Notes: a model not told the origin generated them from the letters alone. Positions 45,342 to 55,542 are shown, numbered from the stretch's first letter. The stretch is DNA of 64,000 bases from Fontivita pretiosa (GCF_050410795.1 NZ_CP191258.1:682001-746000), one strand, 5' to 3'. A program made the numbers and translations.

Positions 45342-45581
45342 ATGGACTCAACACTGCGAGGCAAAGCAGCGAAGGCATCGCAGATGTCGAAGATGGTGGA
45401 GACGGCGCGGCGACTGCGGACCGTCCGGGCCGCCTCGCGGCAGTTTCTGGCATTGTGGGCGCTTCAACAGTCCACCGAACGTCTGACGGCGATCTGCCAG
45501 GAACCGGGCAACGATGCGCTGGCGGACTTCGCCAACCACGACTGGTCGCTGCTGTACCGGGGTAGCGTTCTGGACGACTGA
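45342..45581 (+). CDS. Small hypothetical protein upstream of fliD
   Basis: This 79 aa protein is predicted all-helical: VETARRLRTVRAASRQFLAL and WALQQSTERLTAICQEPGND. It ends ALADFANHDWSLLYRGSVLD. An inner ATG at residue 15 may be the true start. No family is recognised. It lies 7 bp after the YfhO-like gene and 20 bp before fliD on the same strand, so it may be a co-transcribed filament-assembly partner. Evidence for coding is only the operon position and the helical amphipathic character. Confidence 0.5.
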   Translation: MDSTLRGKAAKASQMSKMVETARRLRTVRAASRQFLALWALQQSTERLTAICQEPGNDALADFANHDWSLLYRGSVLDD

Positions 45582-45601
45582 ATAGATTGCCGATTGCAGC
45601 T

Positions 45602-48346
45602 ATGGGTCGAATCAGCACGGGAATCGGTCTGGTCAGCGGGATCAACTCCAAGGACATCATTGATCAGTTGATGTCCATCGAGGCACGCCCAAAGACCGCG
45701 CTTCAGACACGCATCGATTCGATCAACCAGCAGAAGCTGGCCTACACCGACCTGAGCACCCGGCTGACGTCGCTGAAGCTCAGCAGCACGACCCTGAAAA
45801 AGTCCACGACATTCCAGAACGCCACGACCAGCAGCAGCGACGAGGACGTGCTGACCGCCACCGCCAGCGCTGGGGCGGCGGTGGGATCGTATCAGTTTCA
45901 GGTTGCCCGGCTGGTGACCACGCAGCAGTCCGTCAGCCGGGGATTTGCCGACTTCGACAGCGCCAAGGTCGGGGCCGGAACGATCACGATCGAGATGGGC
46001 GGGGGAGGCCTGAAGACCGAGAACCTGCTGTCGGAGCTTCGCGGCGGGCAGGGTATTCGCCGAGGCGTGTTCAAGATAACCGACCGCAGCGGCGCCACGG
46101 CGATCATCGACACGACGGCGGCGGTCACGCTCGATGATGTAGTGCGAAAAATCAACACCAGTCTGGACATCTCCGTACGCGCCCAGATCGATGGAGACAG
46201 GCTGGTGCTGACCGACCTGACCGGCAAGACCGCCAGCGACCTGATCGTGCAGGATGTTGGCGAGGGGCAGGCGGCGGCGGATTTGGGAATCGCCGGCAGC
46301 GTCGCCGGCAACACGCTGAATGGAAGCGACATCAATTTCCTGGGGCGTGAGACCGGGCTGGCACAGCTCAACGACGGCCGCGGCGTCAGGACCGCCTCAA
46401 GCGGCAGTGACTTTGCCATCCAGACCGCCGACGGTTCGGCAATCAATGTCTCACTGGCCGGAGCCAAGACCCTGGGCGAGGTCATCGACAAGATCAACAC
46501 CGCCTCTGCCGGAAAGGTCACGGCCGAGATTGTTGCCGGCGCCAACGGGATCCGTCTGACGGATCAGACCAGCGGCGGTTCAGCATTTTCGGTGACGGGG
46601 CTGAACGGCTCGAAGGCGGCGGCGGACCTGGGCATCGAAAAGACGGCGGCGGGCAACACGCTGGATGGCGGGACGATCCTGGCGGGGCTGGGCACGGTGC
46701 TGGTCTCGTCGCTGAACGGCGGGCAGGGATTCACGCTGGGCACGATCTCGGTCAAGAGCCGCGCAGCGGCGTCGGCAACGGATATCGACCTGTCCGCCGC
46801 CACGACCGTCGCCGATATCATCAACACCATCAATGCCGCCAACGCGGGGGTCAAGGCCTCGCTCAACGCGGCGGGCAACGGCATTCAGATCGCCGACACC
46901 AGCGGCGGCACCGGGGATCTGATCATCGCCGATACCAGTGGCACGACCGCGGCGGACTTCGGCCTGGCCGGCACATACGACCTGAACACTCCTGTGGCCC
47001 GGGGCAGGAATCTTCAGCTCCAGTGGGTTCACGAGAACAGCCTGCTGGCGGATCTGAATGGCGGGAAGGGGATCACCCCCGGCCGGTTCCGTATCACCAA
47101 CTCTGCCGGTGTGTCGGCCACGATCGACCTGACGCAGGGTAACGAAGTTCGCCTGGCCGACGTGATCGCCGAGATCAACTCCAAGGGGATCGGCGTGGTC
47201 GCGAGCATCAACGCCACGGGAGACGGATTGCTGCTGACCGATACGGCGGGCGGATCGGCCGGCAAACTCACGGTCCAGGATATCGAAGGGACGGCTGCGG
47301 CGGATTTGAACATCAAGGGCACGGCCAGCACAACCACCATCGATGGCAGCTACGAGAAGACGATCACCGTCGCGGCCACCGATGCGCTTCAGGACGTGCA
47401 GAAGAAAATTAACGACCTTGGGTGGGGCGTATCGGCGCAGATCATCAACGACGGTTCGGCGTCGGCGCCGTATCGGTTGAGCCTGATGGCGCGGAATCCC
47501 GGACGCAACGGGCGCGTCACCTTCGACGCCGGAGCAACCACGCTGGAGGTCAAGACGCTGGTCGAGGCGCAGGACGCCGCCGTGTTTGTCGGCGACGCCA
47601 GCTCCGAACAGCCCCTGCTCATCACCGCCAGCCGCAATCAGCTCGCGGGCGTGGTCAAGGGGGTCAACATCGAACTGCACGGAGTCAGCGACAAGCCCGT
47701 GACACTGGGTGTCAGCCGCAGCATCGACAACGTGGTCACGGAAATCCAGAAGTTCACCGACACGTTCAACCAGATGGTGGACAAGCTCAGGGAGCTGACC
47801 AGGTTCGATACCAAGACCAACACCCGCGGGCTGCTGCTGGGTGAAGGCGCTGCGCAGACCATCGAAACCGAAATCTACGGGATGCTGAACACGGTCAATG
47901 CCTCGGCCGGGCGGTATCGCGTGCTGGCGGATGTGGGATTGTCACTGGGCGAAGGCGCCAAGCTCGTCTTCGATGAAGACAAGCTCCGCCAGGCCTATGC
48001 CACCGACCCGCAGGCCGTCGAAAACCTGTTCACGTCCATCGAAAGCGTGACCGCAGAGGATGGGAAGACGACGCTGAAGACGACGGGGCTGGCGCACGTG
48101 TTCGAGTCGAGGATTTCCCGGCTGATTGACCCGGTCAATGGCGTGATCACACGCGAGAACAAGACCCTGGACTCGCGAACCGAGCAGTTCCAGGACCGCA
48201 TCGCAGCCCTGGACAAGCTGCTGGAGCAGAAGCGCGCCAGGCTGGAGCGGCAATTCGCCAATCTGGAGTCCGTGTTGGCCGGGCTTCAGTCCCAGCAGCA
48301 GGCGATCGGACAGATCCAGTCGATCAGATTGCCGTCGTCGTCGTAA
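45602..48346 (+). CDS. fliD: Flagellar filament capping protein FliD (hook-associated protein 2)
   Basis: This 914 aa protein is about twice the usual 450-500 aa. The FliD N-domain starts MGRISTGIGLVSGINSKDII and continues LSTRLTSLKLSSTTLKK. The C-domain holds QLAGVVKGVNIELHGVSDKP, ITRENKTLDSRTEQFQDRIA and a terminal coiled coil (LERQFANLESVLAGLQSQQQ). The middle is expanded by at least four flagellin hook IN-like modules, recognisable by LLSELRGGQGIRRGVFKITD, LAQLNDGRGVRTA, VSSLNGGQGFTLGTISVKSR and LLADLNGGKGITPGRFRITN. It caps the growing filament and promotes flagellin polymerisation outside the cell. The ATG at 45602 was chosen over a codon five residues earlier because the family starts there. 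fliS follows. Confidence 0.93.
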   Translation: MGRISTGIGLVSGINSKDIIDQLMSIEARPKTALQTRIDSINQQKLAYTDLSTRLTSLKLSSTTLKKSTTFQNATTSSSDEDVLTATASAGAAVGSYQFQVARLVTTQQSVSRGFADFDSAKVGAGTITIEMGGGGLKTENLLSELRGGQGIRRGVFKITDRSGATAIIDTTAAVTLDDVVRKINTSLDISVRAQIDGDRLVLTDLTGKTASDLIVQDVGEGQAAADLGIAGSVAGNTLNGSDINFLGRETGLAQLNDGRGVRTASSGSDFAIQTADGSAINVSLAGAKTLGEVIDKINTASAGKVTAEIVAGANGIRLTDQTSGGSAFSVTGLNGSKAAADLGIEKTAAGNTLDGGTILAGLGTVLVSSLNGGQGFTLGTISVKSRAAASATDIDLSAATTVADIINTINAANAGVKASLNAAGNGIQIADTSGGTGDLIIADTSGTTAADFGLAGTYDLNTPVARGRNLQLQWVHENSLLADLNGGKGITPGRFRITNSAGVSATIDLTQGNEVRLADVIAEINSKGIGVVASINATGDGLLLTDTAGGSAGKLTVQDIEGTAAADLNIKGTASTTTIDGSYEKTITVAATDALQDVQKKINDLGWGVSAQIINDGSASAPYRLSLMARNPGRNGRVTFDAGATTLEVKTLVEAQDAAVFVGDASSEQPLLITASRNQLAGVVKGVNIELHGVSDKPVTLGVSRSIDNVVTEIQKFTDTFNQMVDKLRELTRFDTKTNTRGLLLGEGAAQTIETEIYGMLNTVNASAGRYRVLADVGLSLGEGAKLVFDEDKLRQAYATDPQAVENLFTSIESVTAEDGKTTLKTTGLAHVFESRISRLIDPVNGVITRENKTLDSRTEQFQDRIAALDKLLEQKRARLERQFANLESVLAGLQSQQQAIGQIQSIRLPSSS

Positions 48347-48467
48347 TTCCGCCATTGTCTCGTGGTCTGCAGCCCGTGACATGCAAGCTCAACCCACACG
48401 TGCGGTCTTGCCGATATGAACAGGGCAGCCTCGCTGCTGCGTTGTCCCGGTTGTCGCACGTGCGCGT

Positions 48468-48938
48468 ATGAGCCACCAGGCCGCACAGAACCTCGCTCAG
48501 AACTACCTGAAGACCAAAATCTTCACGGCCACGCCCGAGCAGCTCCAACTGATGCTGTACGACGGCGCGATCCGCTTTTCGGAACAGGCCCGGGCGGCGC
48601 TTCAGCAGAAGAACTGGGAACAGAGCTGCGAGCTGCTGTCTCGTGCACAGAAGATCATCGCCGAGATGACCGCATCGCTGAAGCACGACGTGGCCCCTGA
48701 TCTGTGTGGCAAGCTTGCGGCGCTGTACACCTTTGTCTACCGCAAGCTGATCGAAGCGAACATCGAGCACAGGGTGGAAGCGGTGGATGAGGCGCTGTCG
48801 ATCCTGCGCTATCAGCGTGAGACGTGGGTCATGCTGCTGGATCAACTGGCCAGAAGCAAGGCTGCCGCCGCCGCCTCCAAGCTCGATGTCCCTGCTCCCA
48901 ATCAGCGGATGGAAGCGAGCCTGTCGATCCAGGGCTGA
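48468..48938 (+). CDS. fliS: Flagellar export chaperone FliS
   Basis: This 156 aa helical cytoplasmic chaperone binds the flagellin C-terminus before export. Family motifs are NYLKTKIFTATPEQLQLMLY (helix 1, with the PEQLQLMLYDGAIRF signature), LLSRAQKIIAEMTASLKHD, LYTFVYRKLIEANIEHRVEA and EALSILRYQRETWVMLLDQL. The last 25 residues are an Ala-rich tail. It lies 121 bp after fliD on the same strand; fliD-fliS is a common pair. The flagellin gene itself is not in the window. Confidence 0.94.
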   Translation: MSHQAAQNLAQNYLKTKIFTATPEQLQLMLYDGAIRFSEQARAALQQKNWEQSCELLSRAQKIIAEMTASLKHDVAPDLCGKLAALYTFVYRKLIEANIEHRVEAVDEALSILRYQRETWVMLLDQLARSKAAAAASKLDVPAPNQRMEASLSIQG

Positions 48939-49112
48939 GCTGCGCGGCTGCCCGGCATCCCTCCTGTCTGCATCCGTCGAGCAAAGTGATCGCGCACCGG
49001 CGCAAGCCTTGATGCGCCCCGCGGAGGATTTCCGTCTGCGCTCCGCCGACGGTACTGTACATCCATCCTGCTGACGGTCTTGAGCACAAGCGAGCGGAAG
49101 GAGGCCTTTCCC

Positions 49113-50801
49113 GTGAGCGGCGAAATCACTTTGGTGGTGGGAATCGGAATGATGGTGGTGGCGCTGGCGACGGCCAGTGCACAAGAGCCGCCAAACGACA
49201 TCGACCTGAGCATCGTGCCGCCCGAGCGGTTCACTGGCGAGCCGTACGAATTGGCCGGCAAGCGCATCGTGTTCACGAGCTGGTACTTCATCCGCCCCGG
49301 CGGGTATGCATGGAAGAACGAGAAGGGCGAGAACGTGACCGTGACGCGCAGCCTGCCCGTCGGCCCGTGGGATGCGCACTTCGAGCGGAAGTGGGACACG
49401 CCGCGCGGCGTGCGAATCGTCGCCCAGCGTCCCCATCGCTACGGGCCGGTGATCCGATCCGAAAACCCATGGGACCAAAAGGCCATCAGCATCCGCCAGG
49501 TGCTCAAGGACGGTGAAAAGTACCGCGCCTGGGGCGGCGTCGAAGACGCGAAAAGCCGCGTGCACATGGCCTACTACGAATCGGACGACGGGCTTGACTG
49601 GCGGCGGCCGAAACTGGGGCTGCTCGAGTATGCGGGCAGCAAGGAGAACAACCTGATCGAGCAGTTTCCTGGCGGCGTGTTCATCGACCCGACCGCGCCG
49701 CCGGAAGAGCGATACAAATCGGTCGGCGGGGAAGTGGAGATCAGCTTCAGCGAGTTCAAGCAGTTCGCCGCCAGGCATCCGGACCGCTGGGAGCCACGGG
49801 CGCTGCGCGCCGACCGGAAGATGCAAAAGCCGATCCTCACGCTGCACGGGTTTGTTTCGGCGGATGGGCTGACGTGGCGCAAACTGCCTGAGCCGTTCAC
49901 TGTCGAGCACAGCGACACGCAGGTGGTGGCCGGGTACAACGCGCAGCGGAAGAAGTACTTCATCTTCACGCGCAATTACTTCGTGGGTCCGCGCGCTGTC
50001 GCCGCGCCGCGCGACCCGTACATGATGAGCTGGCTGGGTGAATTGAACGGTTCGGGCCGGCGGTCCATCGGGTACACCGAGAGCGACCGGTTCGGCGATT
50101 TTCCCGTCTCGCAGCTTGTGCTTGCCCCTCGAACGGATATGGGGCCGTCGCAACTGCTCTACACCAACTGCTACACGACGATCCCCGGAGCCCCGGATCA
50201 TCATCTGCTGTTCCCCACCGTCTGGGACACGACCACCGACGCTACCCATCTGGAGATGGCCGCCAGCCACGATGGGCGCGTCTGGAACTGGGTTCCCGGG
50301 GGATCGCTGATGGAGACGCAGGCGTTCGGCGAATTTGATGGCGGGTGCATCTTCTGGAGCCCGAACCTGATCGAGCTGAAGAACGGCGACTTCGCGCTGC
50401 CGTACACCGGCTTTGCCTTCCCACACAAATATCCGCGCACACTCTGGCGGTACGACTGGGGATATGCGATCTGGCCCAGGGGACGCATCGTGGCGCTGGA
50501 GGCGCCGGAGACTGGCGAGTTCACGACGGTCGGCCTGATGCCCCCGGGACGCACATTGCGCATTAACGCCCTCACCGCCCGCGCGGGATTCATTCGTGTG
50601 GCCGTCAGCACCCGCGACGGCGCATTCCTGCCCGGACGGTCGTTCGACGACAGCATCCCGATCGTTGGCGACCAGTACCGGACAATCGTGCAGTGGAAGG
50701 GCGACCCGCCTGTCGCCGACCTGGGCTACGAACCCGGCCAGCCCATCTGCCTGCGTTTTCAGATGGATCGGGCCAGGATCTTCGGGCTTGAGTTTGAGTA
50801 A
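49113..50801 (+). CDS. Exported five-bladed propeller-like protein (putative glycosidase)
   Basis: This protein has 562 aa. A GTG start at 49113 is preferred because AAGGAGG lies 8 nt upstream, and it opens a signal peptide (SGEITLVVGIGMMVVALATA, then SAQ). Motifs such as AYYESDDGLDWRRPKLGLLE, LHGFVSADGLTWRKLPEPF, GYNAQRKKYFIFTRNYF and EMAASHDGRVWNWVPGG are the recurring W-containing blades of GH32/GH43/GH130-like beta-propellers, which are frequent in planctomycetes. Specific catalytic residues cannot be assigned with confidence. It precedes a DUF4838 protein on the same strand by about 50 bp, so both probably act on the same glycan. Confidence 0.72.
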   Translation: MSGEITLVVGIGMMVVALATASAQEPPNDIDLSIVPPERFTGEPYELAGKRIVFTSWYFIRPGGYAWKNEKGENVTVTRSLPVGPWDAHFERKWDTPRGVRIVAQRPHRYGPVIRSENPWDQKAISIRQVLKDGEKYRAWGGVEDAKSRVHMAYYESDDGLDWRRPKLGLLEYAGSKENNLIEQFPGGVFIDPTAPPEERYKSVGGEVEISFSEFKQFAARHPDRWEPRALRADRKMQKPILTLHGFVSADGLTWRKLPEPFTVEHSDTQVVAGYNAQRKKYFIFTRNYFVGPRAVAAPRDPYMMSWLGELNGSGRRSIGYTESDRFGDFPVSQLVLAPRTDMGPSQLLYTNCYTTIPGAPDHHLLFPTVWDTTTDATHLEMAASHDGRVWNWVPGGSLMETQAFGEFDGGCIFWSPNLIELKNGDFALPYTGFAFPHKYPRTLWRYDWGYAIWPRGRIVALEAPETGEFTTVGLMPPGRTLRINALTARAGFIRVAVSTRDGAFLPGRSFDDSIPIVGDQYRTIVQWKGDPPVADLGYEPGQPICLRFQMDRARIFGLEFE

Positions 50802-50852
50802 TAATGAACCCTGAGATGCGTTGCAGATCCATGGATCAGCGACGATGGAACT

Positions 50853-52853
50853 ATGAACAACAGCATCATCTGTGTTGGCACTCACCGCACGGTTCACTTC
50901 GCGGCGACGGAATTGGCTCGACACCTGCAACTGGCTACCGGCAGACCGTGGTCGGTCGTCAAAGGCTCGGACACGTCGGCGGCGCCGTTTCGAGTCGGCG
51001 TTTGCGAGGATCTGAACATCGCCCGGCCCCGGGATCTCAAAGGCGACCAGGATTGGGTCCTCGTGCGTCAGTTCGATTCCAGTCCGGGCTATGTGCTGAG
51101 CGGCTCCAACCCCCGCTCGGTGCTGATGGCCGTGTATCGGTATCTGCGGGAGTTGGGCTTCCGGTGGATTCGCCCGGGGGACCGCGGCCTGATCGTTCCG
51201 AAGCTGCGCGATCCGATCGCCAGGCGGCTGCATATCGACCAGCGTCCGGCCTACAAGTTCCGCACCGTCTGCATCGAAGGCGCCTGCTCGATCCAGCACG
51301 TGCTGGACATGATCGACTGGCTGCCCAAGGCGGGAATGAACGGCTATTTTCTTCAGTTCCGCTACGGGACGACCTTCTTCAAACGCTGGTATGAGCATCA
51401 GTGCCCGGGGAGAAACGGCAGCCCGTATCTCAAGCCCGAGCCGTTCGACGAATCGATCTTGCGGCAGTACGTATCGCGGCTGGAGGCCGCAATCGCAGAT
51501 CGCGGGCTGAACTTCGAGCGCGTCGGGCACGGCTGGACCAGTGCCGCGCTGGGCCTGCCCGGCGAAGGCTGGGACAGGTCCGACTACAATGCCATCCCTC
51601 CGGAACGCCGCGAGTGGATCGCGCAGGTCAACGGCAAGAAAGAGCTGTGGGGCGGCATCGCGCTGAATACGAACCTCAACTATTCCAACCCCGCGGCGAG
51701 AAACGCGATGACGGATGCGATCGTCGAATACGCCGCCCAGCATCCGGAAGTCAATCTCCTGCACTTCTGGCTGTCTGACGCCACCAATAACCACGATGAA
51801 AGCCCCGAGAGCCGCGCCGTACGTCCAAGCGATTTCTACGTGGACATGCTCAATGAGCTGGACGACAAGCTGGCCGCGAGAAACCTTCCGACGCGCATCG
51901 TCTGCCTGATCTACTTCGACCTGCTCTGGCCACCGATCCGCTCACGAGTCAAGAACCAGGACCGGTTCGTGCTGATGCTGGCGCCGATCACGCGGTCGTA
52001 CCTGCGATCCTTCGGCGATCGCGATCCCTCGGGCGAGAAGCCCGCGCCATTCGTCTACAACAAACTGAAGTATCCCCGGAGCCTGGAGGTTTTTGAGCAC
52101 TTCCTGCGGCAGTGGCGAAAGCACCTTCGAGGGGATGCATTCGACTTCGATTATCACGCCCTGTGGGCGCCGTACCTCGACCCGTTCCATTTCACTGTCG
52201 CGCGCACGCTCCATCGCGACATCCAGCGGCTGAAGGACATCGGCCTGCACGGCTACAACAGTTGCCAGGTACAGCGGCTGTCGTTTCCGCATCACCTGAT
52301 CATGGACGTGATGTCACAGGCGCTGTGGGATCCGCGAATCAGCTTCGAGCGGATCGTTCGCCAGACATTTGCCGACGCGTTTGGCGCTGCCGGGCAGCGC
52401 GTCGCACGCATCTTCGATCAGTCGTCGAAGCTGTGGAAGCCGATGTTTGAGCCGGTGTACGTGCCCGAGACAGATGGGCCGCGGAGCAGGACAGCGCTCA
52501 TCCCGGACAAACGCCGCATCGCGCAGGCGCGGCGGAACATCCCCAGGATCAGCAACCTCAATCAGTCGCTGAAAACGCTCGTGCTTAAGGAGTTGCCCCA
52601 GGCAAAAGGCGCTGTCAAATGGTCCTGGCGATACCTGAAACATCACACGCGGCTGATCGAGCTGCTCCTGCCGGCGATGCTGGCGTACCTCGACGCTGAT
52701 CCCACCTTGCCCAGGCGCATGGATCGCGTCTACGACTATCTCTGGCGAACGGAAAAGCTGCTGCACCCGGCGTTGGATGCCTTTTTGATGACCCAGGTGC
52801 TCCAGTCCCGCGTGCGCGAAGTCGAGAACATAAGAGCCGCGAAGGCGCGATGA
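50853..52853 (+). CDS. DUF4838 domain-containing protein
   Basis: This 666 aa protein begins MNNSIICVGTHRTVHFAATE and has no signal peptide. Residues about 5-130 resemble the alpha-glucuronidase/hexosaminidase N-terminal domain (ELARHLQLATGRPWSVVKG; SGSNPRSVLMAVYRYLRELG; FRWIRPGDRG). The central barrel carries DUF4838 features (IDWLPKAGMNGYFLQFRYGT; HPEVNLLHFWLSDATNN; TRIVCLIYFDLLWPP). The alpha-helical C-terminal part ends the protein. DUF4838 proteins are glycosidase-like and often sit in polysaccharide loci, but their substrate is not established. It is in the same orientation as the propeller protein upstream and convergent with the alpha-mannosidase gene. Confidence 0.8.
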   Translation: MNNSIICVGTHRTVHFAATELARHLQLATGRPWSVVKGSDTSAAPFRVGVCEDLNIARPRDLKGDQDWVLVRQFDSSPGYVLSGSNPRSVLMAVYRYLRELGFRWIRPGDRGLIVPKLRDPIARRLHIDQRPAYKFRTVCIEGACSIQHVLDMIDWLPKAGMNGYFLQFRYGTTFFKRWYEHQCPGRNGSPYLKPEPFDESILRQYVSRLEAAIADRGLNFERVGHGWTSAALGLPGEGWDRSDYNAIPPERREWIAQVNGKKELWGGIALNTNLNYSNPAARNAMTDAIVEYAAQHPEVNLLHFWLSDATNNHDESPESRAVRPSDFYVDMLNELDDKLAARNLPTRIVCLIYFDLLWPPIRSRVKNQDRFVLMLAPITRSYLRSFGDRDPSGEKPAPFVYNKLKYPRSLEVFEHFLRQWRKHLRGDAFDFDYHALWAPYLDPFHFTVARTLHRDIQRLKDIGLHGYNSCQVQRLSFPHHLIMDVMSQALWDPRISFERIVRQTFADAFGAAGQRVARIFDQSSKLWKPMFEPVYVPETDGPRSRTALIPDKRRIAQARRNIPRISNLNQSLKTLVLKELPQAKGAVKWSWRYLKHHTRLIELLLPAMLAYLDADPTLPRRMDRVYDYLWRTEKLLHPALDAFLMTQVLQSRVREVENIRAAKAR

Positions 52854-52935
52854 TCAAACACGTGGTCTTCGCGAAGACGGCGCGCAGTTTCGTGCGACCT
52901 CGAACACGGCATACCGCGGGTGTACGACTTACTTG

Positions 52936-55440
52936 TTATCGTTCGATCGCATCGGTCGCTGTGGCCTTGAAGCGTCCCGCCTGCCGAATCAGTCGCCAGG
53001 TCATAATCTGATAAGGCGACAGTTTCGTGAGCCGCACCGATTCGTCCATCAGTCTGAGCTTCGCAATTGTGTGCTTCCCCGCGGTCTCCTGCACGCGAAG
53101 AATCAGTCCCCTGCCATCCTCGGCCGGCTTCAGCGCCATCACGCGAAGGGATGACGGCTCAAGCAGGCCAAGCGAACCGCGGCGCGGCAGCTTGCCCGGG
53201 TGTGGCGGCACAGGCAACGCCACCGGCGGCTGCTCAAGCTCCTCCGCCAGCAGCGGCAACGCCGGATCGTCCCCATCGCAGATCAGGAACTTGAACTTCA
53301 GCTCCCCGGCATCGACAGCGGCGCGCCAGGGCTGTGCATCCGCAGGCGTGTACACATCGTCGGCATATCGCGACGCGCGGCAGACCGTCGCGCGGAACAC
53401 ACCATCGCCTGCGTCAAAGTTGTACAACCCATCGGATGCCAAACCCACGCTTCGTCGCGGCCCGGCGATGCGCACCCACCTCCCGCCGGGCACTTCGCCC
53501 AGACCCGGCTGCCGCTCGATGACCGCCCCGGGAACCTGAAATACCGCACGGTCGCCACAGGGCAGCACGAGCTTGAGCCTGGCCGATCGCTCGTTCCACA
53601 GCAGCCGCGCCGACACATCCACACACCTTCGCCCCTGAACACAGAAGAACGTCAGCTCAAGCCGCGAATCGCCCCCCTTCAGTTGCACCCACATCGCCGC
53701 CCGCAGCGGGCCACGCTCCAGCACGTGAACGTCGCTGATCGTCCAGCGGTGGCGTACCGTGGTCAGCTTCAGCGACTCGGGCTGCTCCGACATCCCGCCC
53801 CACGAGCCCCACGGATCTTCCACCGTGATCGCATGCAGACCCGGAGGGTCAAAGATCGGCTGGCCGTTGCGCTCGATGTGGATTCCTGTCGCACCGATCG
53901 TCGCTCGCACCTGGAATTCACCATTGGTGATCTGGTTGTCGGCGGCGGCGACTTGCGTCTGGATCGCCACGGGCTTGGCGGCCTCGTCGTAGGCCATCTC
54001 GATGACATTCCATCCCCAGGCGGGCAGCTCGGCGTTGATGAGCACTCGCCGCCGCCAGGGAACATCCACCAGCGAATGATGCTCGGTTTCGATGACCTGA
54101 AACGGGATGTCCCTGCCCTCAGCGTCGCTCACGCGCACGGGCAGAGCATCGACGGCCTTGCGGTATTTCCAGATCGGGCGATAGTCCAGCGAAGCCTCAA
54201 GCTCAACAGGACCCCGATATGCTCGCGGGTGCGGATTCCACAGCAGCATGGGCACACCCGCGGGCATGTCATCGGCGGGCGGGCGCACGCGCGTATCGAT
54301 CTGGCGAGCCAGCGCGTTCAGAGCCGCGAACTCGGCTTGCTGCGCTGCATGGTAGCACCCGCCGATCCACGCGAGCTGGTCGTCAAACGCGCGCTCGATC
54401 GACGAGCCGGGCAGGATGTCGTGAAAGCTGTTGAACAGCAATCCGTGCCAGGCCGAGTACAGGCTCGCCACCGCCCCGCCGCCGCGTCGCTTCGAGCGCG
54501 AGGATGAGCCATTCATGCCGGTCAGCGCCTGCGCCCGCTCGGCGCGCTGGAGGATGTTCTCGGTGCGACGATACGCGAACTTGAACTTCGCCACCGAGCT
54601 GTAACACCCTCGCAACACGAAGTTCAGCTCGCCACGATGCACCGGCAGCAGATCCTTCGGGCCGCGAGAAACTTCGCGGCGCAGGGCGTCGAAGAACCTG
54701 TGCAGGCCCGAAAAGATCAGCTTCACCCGCGGATGCGTTTCGGCCCAGGCGCGAATGTCGTGAAGATGCCGGCGCGTCGGCCCGCCGCCGTGGTTGCCCA
54801 GCCCGAAAAAGCACGCGACGTTGGTGAGCCTGCCCTTGTCGGCTGCGGCGAGCAGCTCGTCCAGGCGTCGCGGCATCTCATCGCGTTCGGCGCCGTACCA
54901 GCCGACGGGCGGGCGATACGCCAGCACGCGCGCCCCGCCCGGGCCTTCCCACCAGAACGCCGGGCCGTCGATCGGCAGGATCTCCTGGCTCGGTCGCGTA
55001 AACGCGAAATACTCGATCCCGCAGGCGCGCAGGATTTGCGGTAAGCCAGCCGAGTGCCCGAACGAATCCGCCGCCCACGCCACACGCGAGATCCTTCCGA
55101 ACCGGCTCAGCAAATACCGCTGCCCGTGCGTAAAGTGCTTGGCCAGGGTCTCGGCGTCCGGGAGGTTCGTGTCCGGCTGAATGACCGTCCCGCCAACAGG
55201 ATCCCATCGGCCGGATTTCACGTAATTCCTGATCCGCGCGAACGTCGGCGGGTCGGTGCGCTCGATGTGCTCGTAGATCGCCGTCTCGCCACGGATGAAC
55301 GTGAGCTGCTGGTCCTCGTCCATCAGGTCCAGGATCGTGCGGCAGGTCGTCAGGCCTTCGTTCAATCCCTCGCGCCAGTCCCACAGCCAGACCGGATCGA
55401 GATGGGCATTGGGGATGAGGTGGAAAACGATGTCGCGCAT
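52936..55440 (-). CDS. Glycoside hydrolase family 38 alpha-mannosidase
   Basis: This protein has 834 aa from the ATG at 55440 (MRDIVFHLIPNAHLDPVWLW). The GH38 zinc and catalytic motifs are visible: HLDPVWLWDWREG (His13, Asp15), ADSFGHSAGLPQIL with nucleophile Asp125, and FFGLGNHGGGPT. A helical middle domain (about 300-400, SLYSAWHGLLFNSFHDILPG with a conserved His-Asp) and C-terminal beta-sandwich domains follow. It hydrolyses alpha-mannosides. No signal peptide is seen, so it acts in the cytoplasm on imported oligosaccharides. It is divergent from the beta-helix protein with about 100 bp between. Confidence 0.93.
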   Translation of the reverse strand: MRDIVFHLIPNAHLDPVWLWDWREGLNEGLTTCRTILDLMDEDQQLTFIRGETAIYEHIERTDPPTFARIRNYVKSGRWDPVGGTVIQPDTNLPDAETLAKHFTHGQRYLLSRFGRISRVAWAADSFGHSAGLPQILRACGIEYFAFTRPSQEILPIDGPAFWWEGPGGARVLAYRPPVGWYGAERDEMPRRLDELLAAADKGRLTNVACFFGLGNHGGGPTRRHLHDIRAWAETHPRVKLIFSGLHRFFDALRREVSRGPKDLLPVHRGELNFVLRGCYSSVAKFKFAYRRTENILQRAERAQALTGMNGSSSRSKRRGGGAVASLYSAWHGLLFNSFHDILPGSSIERAFDDQLAWIGGCYHAAQQAEFAALNALARQIDTRVRPPADDMPAGVPMLLWNPHPRAYRGPVELEASLDYRPIWKYRKAVDALPVRVSDAEGRDIPFQVIETEHHSLVDVPWRRRVLINAELPAWGWNVIEMAYDEAAKPVAIQTQVAAADNQITNGEFQVRATIGATGIHIERNGQPIFDPPGLHAITVEDPWGSWGGMSEQPESLKLTTVRHRWTISDVHVLERGPLRAAMWVQLKGGDSRLELTFFCVQGRRCVDVSARLLWNERSARLKLVLPCGDRAVFQVPGAVIERQPGLGEVPGGRWVRIAGPRRSVGLASDGLYNFDAGDGVFRATVCRASRYADDVYTPADAQPWRAAVDAGELKFKFLICDGDDPALPLLAEELEQPPVALPVPPHPGKLPRRGSLGLLEPSSLRVMALKPAEDGRGLILRVQETAGKHTIAKLRLMDESVRLTKLSPYQIMTWRLIRQAGRFKATATDAIER

Positions 55441-55542
55441 GCAGGTTGGACTCCCCGCGGTTGATCGGCGCCGCGGCACTTGAAAGAGTACCGGCGATTG
55501 GGATGATCAGGCAAATCCAGCTCAACTTACCGGAGACTGCGA

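Noticed and set aside
48324..51794. An 1156-codon open frame on the minus strand
   Set aside because: It runs antisense to fliS, the propeller gene and DUF4838, has no signal or domain likeness, and is explained by GC-rich third positions of the real genes.
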